64,000 nucleotides of DNA from assembly GCF_905220415.1 (NCBI RefSeq), contig NC_059553.1, forward strand, positions 208,501 to 272,500, given 5' to 3'. Position numbers and translations under genes: made by a program. This document shows positions 32,482-44,375 of the stretch, in pieces. The notes beneath the pieces were generated by a model that did not search any database, was not told the origin of the DNA, and saw nothing but the letters and a program-made list of their open reading frames with translations. This DNA comes from Colias croceus (Eukaryota; Arthropoda; Insecta; Lepidoptera; Pieridae). How positions within the stretch are numbered: the stretch's first letter is position 1; each line of letters begins with the position of its first letter.

Positions 32482-35400
32482 TCATTTCTTCTCGAAGCCG
32501 GGCGGCGGGCGGACGCACTCCCCCGCGGCCACCGAGCGGTACTCCGGCGCGTCCGGGTTGAGCGTGGAGCTGCGCGGGCGCACGCCGCTCGCCGTCGTGC
32601 CGGCGCCGGCGGCCATGGCGCGGCCGATCGCGTCCAGCATGTAGCGCTGCGCCGCCGCCGGGTCCACGCGGCTCAGCGTCGCGAAGATCTCGCACTCCGA
32701 CGCCGGGATACTCACCGCCCCGCCCGAGCCCCCGGCCCCGCTCGGCGCGGGCGTGTGCGGCGCGTAGGGCGCGCGCTCGCACGGGAACGGCGCCGGGTAG
32801 GGGTAGGGGAAGGGGAAGGGCGCGGGGAACGCGGGGTACATGGGCGGGAACGGGCCCACGAACACCGGCGGCAACGGCATCGGAGGCGCGGGCGGGAACG
32901 TCGTCCGCTGTGGCCTGTGCGCCCGTGTTCGCATGTTATGCCGGTTCGTGTTCGCTTCGCTCTTGTTGACTTGTGGGGGAATGCAGTTGAGGTGGTGGGC
33001 GGAGCGCGGCAGGCGCGGGGTCGGCGCCGCCGGCATGGAGGGCAGCAGCGGGGCGGACTGCACGTGCGGGGGGGACGCGGGCGGGGAGGGGGAGCGGGTG
33101 GGGGAGGGGAGGGGCGAGGGGGGCGGCGAGGGGGTGGGGCACGGGGAGGTGCGGGGCGAGGTGGAGGGCGAGGGCAAGGGGGAGGGGGAGGGCAGCGCGG
33201 CGGGCACGTGGCGCCGGTACTCCTCCACGAAGTCCAGTATGACGCCGTCGCGGATGTACGCGTGGATCTCGGCGTAGTTCGGCGTGAGCCCGTTCTCCAG
33301 CGCGTGGAACGTCGGGTACAGGTAACTCTCCGACTTCTGTAAACCGATCCGACTCGTTAATTTTATACATATATACTTTAGAAAATACTCAATTGAAAAT
33401 TAGATATTCGTGGCGAGGATCGTTCAGATGTCGGAGGTTATATACCCGAGTTCTAAAGACGCTACATACTTTTTATGTAATCATGTCACAATAGCTAAAT
33501 TGTTAATGAATTTCTTATGAAAAACTTAAATAAGTTATAAAAAAATCGGTTTACGTACATTCCATTTCATGACATGTGACATACATATAAATATAGAGCG
33601 TCTTTTTACAAACAATAATATATTTCGCAAATTCATAGGATGCTAATGACTACTCAAAAGATGTATATAACCTCAAGCAAAACAAACAGGATTGATAGTT
33701 GAAACCGAATCTCATTCAATCATCAATAATTATTCTGTGACCCTTGATCGTCATTATTAACGCTAATAATTTTATTGTAAACAAAGTATAAGATATTGAT
33801 ATGATCCAGTTTATATTGTTTAATATAGTATACAATGATTTTTGTGACTATATCAAAGATATTTAATGGTCTCACCCACTAAAACACGTAATTTAAATAT
33901 AGGTGTACGGGCTAGCCGTACATCCGTACTCAGCGCTTTACACGATCCTATTTCATTACGGTGACAATCACTCAGTCTTCACTCAGTCAGTCTGCGCTCG
34001 CGGCTCGTGTAAAGCGCTCGGGGTGTATGCGCTATATCAACTATCAATTAATATCATCAACTATCAAATATCATTAATATCAAATATGATCAAAGTATCA
34101 AAAGCTACAACTGGTTTTACATCATCCTATCAATCTATCAACTTATCAAATAAAGGAGTGTATGGGATATCATATCATATCAACTCAGCAGCCCATACAA
34201 TAGGTGTATATTTTAAAAAAGTAATCATTGAGTATTTCGCATTGATTCAACTAGTCAGATATCGCAGCATAATCTTGAAAATGTTTAAAGTATATTTCAG
34301 ATGAACAACAACAGAAACAACAACAGCTCTCTGAAATTTACCTATTTCAAAAATAGAAAATATATAAATTTTACCTGAAAATAAAATTTGTATTATGTTT
34401 CCTAAGACGTCCGTAGTCCATTATGAGAGAGAGTACATCGCCTTTTTCCCCGTGAAGTCGCTAGATGGTGCTAGTTTTAAGCCCGTCACGTGGTACCGCC
34501 GCCAGCGCCGCGAGTGGTGGGGACAAAACTCACCACAGTCCCAGCAAGCCACCAGAAATATCCTCATTGTTCGTCTCATAAATGATACGGTAGCAGTGGT
34601 GCAAAAATAACACCAGGAAGACCTTATCTGGACTACGGACGTCTTAGGAAACATAATACAAATTTTATTTTCAGGTAAAATTTATATATTATGTGTTCCG
34701 TTTGACGTCCGTAGTCCATTATGAGAGAGTTGTTTGTTATCTCCTGGTGGCTTGATAAATAAAACGCAACAATGTGATAGAGTAATGCCCCAAAAAGGTT
34801 ATATATATCCTATAAACAAAGTATATAATGTATAAAAACATGACTTTGATAATTATTGAAAATTTGTCTCAATACCAAAAATATAATGACGATATATAGA
34901 TGTATAAAATACATCCATAAATATACTACAAGTCGATCTTATCAACATTTTAATCAGTATATATGCATTTCAACCTGAGTAGGCTGAAAAATCTCGATTG
35001 TGATTACTAATGACTTCTATTTTGATTAGAATTAAATACACTACGACGATAATATAATAAAAGTTCCACCATGTGGCGGAAAGACGGGGGTTCGTGGGAT
35101 TCGAATTTATTATATTCTTTAAAAAATTTGTTTGTAAATTATAATGTTTATAAACATAATAATATCATCTCCAGTTTACTTTTGCAAGAATGTTTATATA
35201 TTTTTTGGTTTTTATGGCATTCAAATGCTTATTAAATTAGAATGTTTATGTTTATTAACTAGATATTTTTCGAAATAGATTGATGATGCTACTATAACTA
35301 TGTAACATTACCCAGATTTCGACCTCGACTCGAAAAGAGCTCGCTTTATCCTGCCACCTATCACTTAAGATAGCCGCTGTAGCTGGTCTCACCGGATGCT

Positions 35401-38400
35401 GTGTAGTAATAAACAATTTAGTCAGAGAACCTCTTATGGATTGGAAATGTAAAGAAAAGTTCTTATGTGCCTTGAAACTGGATTCATATTTACATAATAT
35501 GTGACGATAATTTAGCTAACTTGATTGCTAGTATGTGGAAGAATATGTTTTGGAGTCCAATGCGGAACGCAAGGTAAACGCGTCTTCACTATCGACCCAT
35601 TGTTTGAATTGCAATGTAAACAGGAATAAATAGATAACACGTCCAAAAACTAATAACAGAAATCACAGTATAGTAGCTGCGCGTTAATAAATGCACACAA
35701 TTTTTTATTTATTTTATTAATCACATAGTTAAATAATTATTTTTATTATGCTGATTTATTTTATAAATATCTCGATAAGAGTTTTTGAATAACCTTCCTT
35801 GCCTTCCGGATTTGTAATTTTGAAAGATTTGTTCTAGCTAAGGAAATACCCTAAGGTAATGTTTGCTTAAATGATCAGATGAAATTTACAAACTGACTGA
35901 TTTTATGTACATATAAGAATAGTGTACAAACCGTCAGTTATACATAGTCAGTGGTCACCAGCAGTCTATGTATGTTTCTACTTTTTAAGCTGTCCATCAA
36001 GGTGTACAACAGGTTGACCTATCCAAAATAAGCGAGACTTTCAGCTGTAGGTTCTGTATTTGAGTTGGATCTGAACCTGTGCGTGTTTGTCAGTGAACGA
36101 TTGAGAAGACTTATCCTGATAGTAGCACGGCTCTAAGTCGTGTTTTACTTGAGATGACGTAAGCTGTTTGAGCTGTGATTAAAATTTATTTGTAGAATTC
36201 CCCTCTGAATGGAAATGTTTGTGTCGACTGTTCGAGCACGTTGCATTAGGAGCCGGCGCGATTGCGCGAGGATTCGGCTTCCTAGCTGTACAGCCCTAGA
36301 AGGTTGTGAAGTGTTCAAACGTTCAAACTAATAACTCTTGTCAAAGAGATTCCGTTCTGCCTTTGATTGAAATTTTTTCTTACTGCCTCGACTGTCAAGG
36401 TTAGGAAAGCTATTACTGCAAACATTTCAATTTCCATACCAACTTTTTTGACACTGGGTCCAAGGTCCTTTCATTCACTGCTTTGACTTTCCTGTGAATT
36501 GGATACGGCTGGTAGATATACTTGTTTTTAAAGTGAAACTTTTATTACATCGTCTCAAACTCTTTGGTCTGTGTAGCGCATGTCGCGTGACGCACGATAC
36601 GTACGATAATTATCGTACAAATGTCTATAGTGTGAAAAAAAAAGTTTCACTTTTACCGTGGTTTCATAAAACCACACAACATTTTTACACTTACTTGCTT
36701 TTAAAAGATGTTTTTGAACTAGATCTTTAACAAGTGCGGCAGTTCAATGTTCCCCGGAGGGAAACAAAGGTTTCAAAGTTGATTAGCCCTAAGAGGCGTT
36801 CCTGTAGCGCTGTGGCGTGTGTCAGTACATCCTTCCCCGGAGGGTGATAAAATTTGCAACGATGACAAACCTTTATAGGCGTTCCTGTGGCGCTGCAGCG
36901 TGCGTAAGTGCATCCTACCCCGGAGGGTGATGAAGGTTTCAAAATGATAAGCCTGAGAGGCGGTCCTGTACCGCTGCAGCGTGCGCCACTGCATCCATCC
37001 CCGAAGGGTGATGGAGGTTGCAAAAATAATAATAATAAGCCCGTGGGGCGTTCGTGTAGCGCTGCAGCGTGCTCCCGTGCATCCTTACCCGGAGGGTGAT
37101 AGCGGTTGCAAAAGTGATAAGCCTATGAGGCGTTTCTGTAGCGCTGCAGCGTGCGCCAGTGCATCCTTCCCCGGAGGGTGATGAAGGTTGCAAAGGTAAT
37201 AAGCCCCGAGAGGCGTTCCCTTGGCGCTATAGCATGCGGCAGTGCATCCTTCCCCGGAGGGTGATGAAGGTTGCAAAGTTGAGAAACCCTAAGAGGTGGT
37301 GTGCCTGCTTGAGGGACCAACTGCCTGCTATTAAGCCTGTTTTAGGCACTGACACTTTCAATTTATCGTTTCCATCGCCAATTTCCAATTTGCTTCCGTG
37401 CTCTAAGCCATTCGTAGAAAATCTTAAACGCTCGGGTGTCAAAATATATTCTATCGGATTGATATTCCAAAGTAGGTTAGAGACGAACATTATTTCGAAT
37501 TGAGTTGAATTGCAATTCCAGAGTCTCTGCAAGCCAATCAATTGGCGATTTGTGCTGAACAATGAAACAAAATAACATATGTAAATTTTCCAAATTTCTT
37601 GCAAAATAAATAATTTCATTTCTTTTCAATGTGGTGTACATGCTGTTCTGGTGAACGCAAATCATTGCTCATGTAGATCACCAAGTAAAGGCCACAGTCC
37701 CTTGGTTCTTCAGCAGACCAGTTTGTGACTGTCGCAAACATTCTTTGTTTATGATGTATTTATAATATCGATATGGTATACACTAGTGGTACAAGGATAT
37801 AGGAGGCGTCGATACGTACGGGTAGTCGATAGCCTCGCAATTGCAAATACAAAAAAAAATTATAATTTTAAGTCGAGTATGTCATGTCACAGTTAACAGT
37901 GGGTGTGAAATTGAAAATTACTTTGTATTTGCAGAACTTACTTTTCTTAATTATAAAAAGGGGTGATTAACAATAGAGTCATGGTGTTCGATTGGCAAAC
38001 CCCTGATTTTCAATAGTGGCTTGAATCTCCAAAGACATAAAATATGATGTCAGAGTTAAAGAATAAATAAATATCCTCATAAGTGAAAAGTTGAAAACTA
38101 TGGCTGGTTTTCGAATTACATGGTATTCGAGGGTACGAGATTAATTTGAGCTTTTGTTTGTTGAAAATCTCTCCCCCCCCCCCTTTTTTTTATTCTTTTG
38201 GTGTTTTGAAACGACTTAAAAAGTCTATCTTAACGGTTATTGAATGTACTGGTAAAAACTGATTGTGACGAGTTTTAAACCAACTTATCAAATCCGCCTA
38301 TCGGCATATGCCACTAATCATCTTAGTAAGTTAAAAATACATTCCACAGCGGGAGGAATTGTATATGAATTTAAACTTATAATAATTCCCTTCAAAGCAT

Positions 38401-39084
38401 CTCTATTAATTCTTAAGTTTATTTGTATAGAGAATAGAAGTCGCATTTAAATTTAGCAGTAATTAAGTAAGCACAGAGTCACGGACTAATGTAATACGTC
38501 AGGCAAAAATTATTAATATATTTGTAAGAAATTCATAATAATTTACCTATTTCTATTGTGCATACAAGATATAGGCAACTACATTCAACTTGATTCGAAT
38601 CGTATCAGATGAATTTTCTAATCTAACGAGATTAAGAATTCGTTTTTGATATTTACCCTCAATTCGGAAAAGGAAGGCACAATTCACATACATTTGTAAT
38701 ATCCGCGTAGCGAATACGATTCAAGGAGGAAAAAATCAAAAGATCGAAACACGTTTCGGATCTGCTTTCGGCAATTAATATACGTACTATCTTAAAACCG
38801 ATATTTGTGAAAATGGATTATCTCGTGTAACATCCAGTAATAACCATTAACGTTGAAAGATTTGTATTGAAAGCATCGTAAATCACGTATAATGTATTAA
38901 TAACATGACTCACCATGTTGAGACAATATCTCAAACCTGCACACGAGCGGCTGAGCGCGCGCTGGCGGCTCCATACACTCTGCGGCTCCTCGTCGTCGCT
39001 GGACCCCGAACAAGTAGAACTCAGCTCGGAACACGTAGAAAGCGCGCTGATAAGACGCTCGACACGATTCGTTAGGCCCTTGGC
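32482..39084 (-). CDS. Unrecognised protein with proline-rich C-terminus, 5' partial
   Basis: I do not recognise this gene. The last exon is 33336-32482 (284 codons plus TGA), with acceptor GGTTTACAG|AAGTCG. It encodes a short ordered segment (YLYPTFHALENGLTPNY, AEIHAYIRDGVILDFVEEYR), then a long proline/serine tract of SPSP and SPLPSP units, a second proline-phenylalanine-rich block around PFPFPYPYPAPFP, and a tail ending PPPGFEKK. A likely upstream exon ends at 38914 (CAACATG|GTGAGT, phase 0) and reads back in frame to about 39084, with an acidic SDDEEPQ patch and WSRQRALSRS. Its acceptor (GCGCAG|GCC) is weak, and the ATG at its very end could instead be the start codon. No earlier exon was found before the Tejas-like gene's stop at 40397. 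The last exon is very GC-rich. Membership in the Tejas-like transcript by alternative splicing is possible but unsupported. Confidence 0.6.
34359..34690. repeat. Element with perfect 62-bp inverted repeats
   Basis: The arms 34359-34420 and 34629-34690 are exact reverse complements, including TTTCCTAAGACGTCCGTAGT. The interior (about 34430-34580) contains GTGAAGTCGCTAGATGGTGC and AGCCCGTCACGTGGTACCGC. It is shared in opposite orientation with 39362-39590. A second partial end starting GTTCCGTTTGACGTCCGTAG follows at about 34695-34760. It lies in the intron of the proline-rich gene. Confidence 0.85.
36735..37300. repeat. Tandem array of about seven 83-bp units
   Basis: The motif CCCCGGAGGGTGATGAAGG recurs at about 36752, 36835, 36918, 36999, 37088, 37169 and 37252, a spacing of 81-89 bp. 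Each unit also carries GAGGCGTTCCTGTAGCGCTG, CAGCGTGCGCCAGTGCATCC and TTGCAAA..GATAAGCC. The units differ by substitutions and short indels. The array is much richer in GC than its surroundings and lies in the intron between the two exons assigned to the proline-rich gene. Overlapping short open frames on both strands are by-products. Confidence 0.88.
37320..38913. other. Intronic sequence without recognised features
   Basis: AT-rich. A short C-run followed by a T-run at about 38173-38191 is the only simple repeat noted. Confidence 0.4.
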
Positions 39085-39361
39085 CTGCGCTATAGACCTA
39101 TGGTCGCGATGCCACGCTCGTGGTTGCAGATTTATACTTCAAATAAATCCAATTTTCGTTATTCGTTTGAAATAACGATAACGCAGGTAACACTTGAATA
39201 TTCATTTCACTATGAAACGTAACGGACTTTTTATAAAACTATTTAAAAATAAAAAACTGAACTTTCTACTTCAATCTCGAAAGATCGTATAAAATTATTA
39301 TTTAAATTTAAATTATGTATATATGTATTTTAAAATACAGTATTTTAAAATTACATATAAT

Positions 39362-39590
39362 CTAACGACTTGCGTACGGTTTGAAAAACGACGCAACAAT
39401 GAGGATATTTCTGGTGGCTTGCTGGGACTGTGGTGAGTTTTGTCCCCACCACTTGCGGCGCTGGCGGCGGTACCACGTGACGGGCTTAAAACTAGCACCA
39501 TCTAGCGACTTCACGGGGAAAAAGGCGATGTACTCTCTCTCATAATGGACTACGGACGTCAAACGGAACACATAATATGTGACCATAAGG
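39362..39590 (-). mobile_element. Second copy of the GACGTCCGTAGTCCATTATG repeat
   Basis: The reverse complement matches the interior and right half of the element at 34359-34760, including GTACATCGCCTTTTTCCCCG and CTCACCACAGTCCCAGCAAG. The end is GTTCCGTTTGACGTCCGTAG. This copy lacks the second inverted arm. Confidence 0.75.
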
Positions 39591-40244
39591 CGGAATTCTG
39601 ATCTGCGTCTTTTAACGTACTGTGGTCAAGCGATCAGGCGTCACGATACGGCGAAAGACGCAGGTTCGAAATACAAATCCCGTCTTCGCTTTTTATTTTT
39701 TATAATATTTATACATTTTTAAGCTATAAAAAAAACTACAACCTATTTATAACACGTGCTCTAAGACCGGTTCACGTATTAACAAAGTCTTAAGATAAAT
39801 AAAATGCTACTAATTGCTTGATCAAAATATAAAAACTTATTAGTATACCAAAAGTGACATGAATATTAAATAAATGAAATAGTTGCCTTTTCAAATAAAT
39901 GTTTTTACACATACATAAAATAACACATCTTCCATCCCACCATTTACCCACTTTACAAAAATAATAATATTTTACCATAATCATTGTACACGTAATATAT
40001 TTACAATGTGAAATGGTGAATATTTGAATGATAACACTAAAAGTAAAACTTTAATTTGGAACTACAGATTGAATAATAAAAAATATTGATGCATGAAAAA
40101 AATATGTTTGTTCGATCATGTAAAAACTACTGAATGGATATGGCCAAAATTGGGTAGATTTGATATTCGATAGCTTATTTGTCTCGTTTAACTATTAAAC
40201 CGATAATTTTTTTGATTATATTAAAGTTATGATTTAGTTGACAA
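39591..40244. other. Interval without recognised gene
   Basis: AT-rich; nothing assignable apart from the neighbouring reverse-transcriptase relic. Confidence 0.4.
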
Positions 40245-40305
40245 GTGGAGGTGCCACAGGGGTCTATTCTAGGTCCAAATTTATTTTTAATTTAAATCAA
40301 TGATA
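40245..40305 (+). pseudogene. Short relic of a LINE reverse transcriptase
   Basis: Translation gives VEVPQGSILGPNLFLI, a stop, then IND, which is the conserved VPQGSILGP..LFL.YIND block of LINE reverse transcriptases with its tyrosine codon changed to a stop. Nothing recognisable flanks it. Confidence 0.7.
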
Positions 40306-40396
40306 AAGGTTGTCAATCAAATCAAATTTTATACACATAAGTATACACATATAAAGAAAGTCACAGAATTATACAGAATACGTTAATTTAGAGAAT

Positions 40397-43300
40397 TCAA
40401 AGTCGATATTTGTTTGCCAACTCGAGACGCTTCTGCAGCGCTTTACACGTTACACTGCTCTCGACTTCACTAATCTTTGTTAGTTTAGTTTTAGCTAATC
40501 TATCGTTAATCGCCTTGATCTTTGAGAGTCGCGCACTCTTGATGTTGTTATTGTCTTTATCGTCACATTCCCAAGTTGGTATGCGGCGGGGACCGGTCAC
40601 TTCTGAGGCGGAGGCCGATATATCAGAGCACGTGTCGTCTGAGCCGCGGCTGTTGTCGAGGTTCGAGATGTTGCCGGGCTTAGAGGGGTCGGAGGGGTCG
40701 GAGCGACTTACGGAGGGGGTCGCGGTGCAGAGCACGGCGTGGCCCGCGCGGATTAGCTCCGAATGGATACACACGTCCTCCTCCGTTGATGTGTCGATTA
40801 GAAGTACTTCGAGGATCCCGTCCTCCTGGAAATGACAAGATGTATAAAAGTGATAGCATATCATGTTACGATTGTAATTACTAATTAGATTAATGTCTGT
40901 CGCAAATAAATTTTGTTCTATAAATTACTGTCGATTTGTTGAAAATTCAATGTTAACAAGCCGAAAAATTAAGAGGCAAATGTATGCATCACAAATTTAG
41001 GCGCAGTACATACCTGTGGCGCGTTGAGCACGTGCGCCACCAGGCGGCGCTCGCGCACGGCGGCGAGGAAGGCGGCGGCGGCGGGGCGCGGCCACACGCG
41101 GCTGTGCGCGGGCGCGGCGCCGGCCAGGCGGGCCCGCAGCGCCTGCGCCCCCAGAGCCCCCCAGCGCCGCAGCAGCGGCCGCAGCCCCGACACGGCGCAC
41201 GCCTCCACCGTGCCGTAGTCCACGTGCCGCACCTGCACGGCGCACGCGTGACGCGACACCAACACACGAGTCAACATTAAAAAAAAAACGAGTGAAATAC
41301 TATTTTTAGTGTAATTCATTAAACGAATACAAGATTCTTTGTAAGTAGTACCTGTAGTTACTTAAGAAAAAAAAATGTTTTTTTATATTATTATTTTTAG
41401 AGCGCAAACGCATTATCACATATAAAAAACACAAACACTCATAATTTTTATATTTTGGTACAAATTATTAGCAAAATTTCATAAAGTATTAAAACGTGTC
41501 ACACGTGCGAATCTAATGTAACGGTATACCGCATGAAAAATGTGTGTATAAAAGGTGTGTGTGTGTGTGTGTGAGATGTAACCTTGACAGTATCACTATC
41601 CATGATGCGCACGATGACGGAGCGGTGCCAGTCGCCGTCGTAGCAGGACGCGACGCAGTGGCCCTCGCGCACGGCGCCCACGGCCAGCCGCCGCCCTGCG
41701 CCCTCGCCGCGGGAGTAGTACTCGCTGCACGGGATACAAAATTATGTCAATAGTTCATTTCCAAATAGAAATCTTACTTAAAATAAAATTGAACTAAGAT
41801 GAAATAAACAAAATAATATTTTTAACTTAAAACTAGATCGCATTCAAATTGTCCGAACTAGACAAAATTTACGTAGGTAGGTAGGTAGGTGTAGCTTTTA
41901 AATAAAAAAAGGTCGATCAAAATTAGTTTTTCAATTCGAAAGAAAAATAAGAATAATCTATTGTCTACATGTAATCAGAAATGGATGGAAATTATTTAAT
42001 TGTTGTAGTGTTTGAAGTGTCGTGTGTCAAGTGTCGTGTATGAAGTGTCGTGTTTGAGTGTCGTGTGTGAAGTGTCGTATTCGAAGTGTCGTGTGTGAAG
42101 TGTCGTGTGTGAAGTGTCGTGTGTGAAGTGTCGTGTGTGAAGTGTCGTGTGTGAAGTGTCGTGTGTGGAGTGTCGTGTTTGAGTGTCGTGTGTGAAGTGT
42201 CGTGTGTGGAGTGTCTTGTTTGAGTGTCGTATTTATAGTGTCTGGGTGGAGTGTCGTGTTTGAGTGTCGTGTGTGAAGTGTCGTATTCGAAGTGTCGTGT
42301 GTGAAGTGTCGTGTGTGAAGTGTCGTGTGTGAAGTGTCGTGTGTGAAGTGTCGTGTGTGGAGTGTCGTGTTTGAGTGTCGTGTGTGAAGTGTCGTGTTTG
42401 AGTGTCGTGTTTGAGTGTCGTGTGTGAAGTGTCGTGTGTGAAGTGTCGTGTGTGAAGTGTCGTGTGTGAAATGTCGTGTTTGAGTGTCGTGTGTGAAATG
42501 TCGTGTTTGAGTGTCGTGTGTGAAGTGTCGTGTTTGAGTGTCGTGTTTGAGTGTCGTGTGTGAAGTGTCGTGTGTGAAGTGTCGTGTGTGAAGTGTCGTG
42601 TGTGAAGTGTCGTGTGTGAAATGTCGTGTTTGAGTGTCGTGTGTGAAATGTCGTGTTTGAGTGTCGTGTGTGAAGTGTCGTGTTTGAGTGTCGTGTTTGA
42701 GTGTCGTGTGTGAAGTGTCGTGTTTGAGTGTCGTGTGTGAAGTGTCGTGTGTTAAGTGTCGTGTTTGAGTGTCGTGTTTGAGTGTCGTGTGTGAAGTGTC
42801 GTGTGTGAAGTGTCGTGTGTGAAGTGTCGTGTGTGAAGTGTTGTGTTTGAGTGTCGTGTGTGAAGTGTCGTTTCACGTGTGTGAAGTGTCGTGTTAGAGT
42901 GTCGTATTTCTAGTGTCTGGGTGGAGTGTCGTGTGTGAAGTGTCGTGTGTGAAGTGTCGTGTGTGGAGTGTCGTGTGTGGAGTGTCGTGTGTGGAGTGTC
43001 GTGTGTGGAGTGTCGTGTGTGAAGTGTCATGTGTGAAGTGTCGTGTGTGAAGTGTCGTGTGTGAAGTGTCGTGTGTGAAGTGTCGTGTGTGAAGTGTCGT
43101 GTGTGAAGTGTCGTGTGTGAAGTGTCGTGTGTGGAGTGTCGTGTTTGAGTGTCGTGTGTGAAGTGTCGTGTGTGAAGTGTCGTGTGTGGAGTGTCGTGTG
43201 TGGAGTGTCGTGTGTGAAGTGTCGTTTCACGTGTGTGAAGTGTCGTGTTTGAGTGTCGTATTTATAGTGTCTGGGTGGAGTGTCGTGTTTGAGTGTCGTA

Positions 43301-44246
43301 TTCGAAGTGTCGTGTGTGAAGTGTCGTGTGTGAAGTGTCGTGTGTGAAGTGTCGTGTGTGAAGTGTCGTGTGTGAAGTGTCGTGTGTGGAGTGTCGTGTT
43401 TGAGTGTCGTGTGTGAAGTGTCGTGTGTGAAGTGTCGTGTGTGAAATGTCGTGTTTGAGTGTCGTGTGTGAAGTGTCGTATTCGAAGTGTCGTGTGTGAA
43501 GTGTCGTGTGTGAAGTGTCGTGTGTGAAGTGTCGTGTGTGAAGTGTCGTGTGTGAAGTGTCGTGTGTGGAGTGTCGTGTGTGGAGTGTCGTGTGTGGAGT
43601 ATCGTGTGTGAAGTGTCGTGTGTGAAGTGTCGTGTTTGAGTGTCGTGTTTGAGTGTCGTGTGTGAAGTGTCGTGTTTGAGTGTCGTGTTTGAGTGTCGTG
43701 TGTGAAGTGTCGTATTCGAAGTGTCGTGTGTGAAGTGTCGTGTGTGAAGTGTCGTGTGTGGAGTGTCGTGTTTGAGTGTCGTGTGTGAAGTGTCGTGTGT
43801 GAAGTGTCGTGTGTGAAATGTCATGTTTGAGTGTCGTGTGTGAAGTGTCGTATTCGAAGTGTCGTGTGTGAAGTGTCGTGTGTGAAGTGTCGTGTGTGAA
43901 GTGTCGTGTGTGAAGTGTCGTGTGTGAAGTGTCGTGTGTGAAGTGTCGTGTGTGAAGTGTCGTGTGTGGAGTGTCGTGTTTGAGTGTCGTGTGTGAAGTG
44001 TCGTGTGTGAAGTGTCGTGTGTGAAATAAATAAATAACTTTAAATAACTTTATTGTCATAAAAAAATAGGTACAGCTTATATATGAATCCATAGGCTCCT
44101 GAATTAGTTAAATACTGTGTCTCAGGAGCCAGTGGCTTCTCCCATTAATTTCGAAACAGTATAGATACCTACGTTATACAAAAGAAAATTTTAAAAATAA
44201 CAAATAAAGGTAAGTGGAAAGCGCTTAAATGCTTGTGTGTGTATAT

Positions 44247-44319
<73 letters not shown>

Positions 44320-44333
44320 CGTGTGTGTGTGTG

Positions 44334-44375
<42 letters not shown>

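Noticed and set aside
32755..33342. Plus-strand open frames of 145-195 codons
   Set aside because: Antisense shadows of the GC-rich proline-coding exon; their products are Arg/Gly-rich low complexity.
36727..37503. Overlapping open frames on both strands across the 83-bp array
   Set aside because: Produced by the GC-rich tandem units; frame differs from unit to unit.
39600..39700. Possible tRNA-like box B (GGTTCGAAATAC) and a similar GGCGAAAGAYGC segment at 52120
   Set aside because: The match to a pol III promoter is weak and no box A lies at a suitable distance.
42003..44092. Long minus-strand open frames of 265-294 codons made of His/Thr/Asp/Arg repeats
   Set aside because: They are by-products of a 13/14-bp minisatellite whose unit has no stop in any frame; the frames overlap each other on the same strand and have no gene context.
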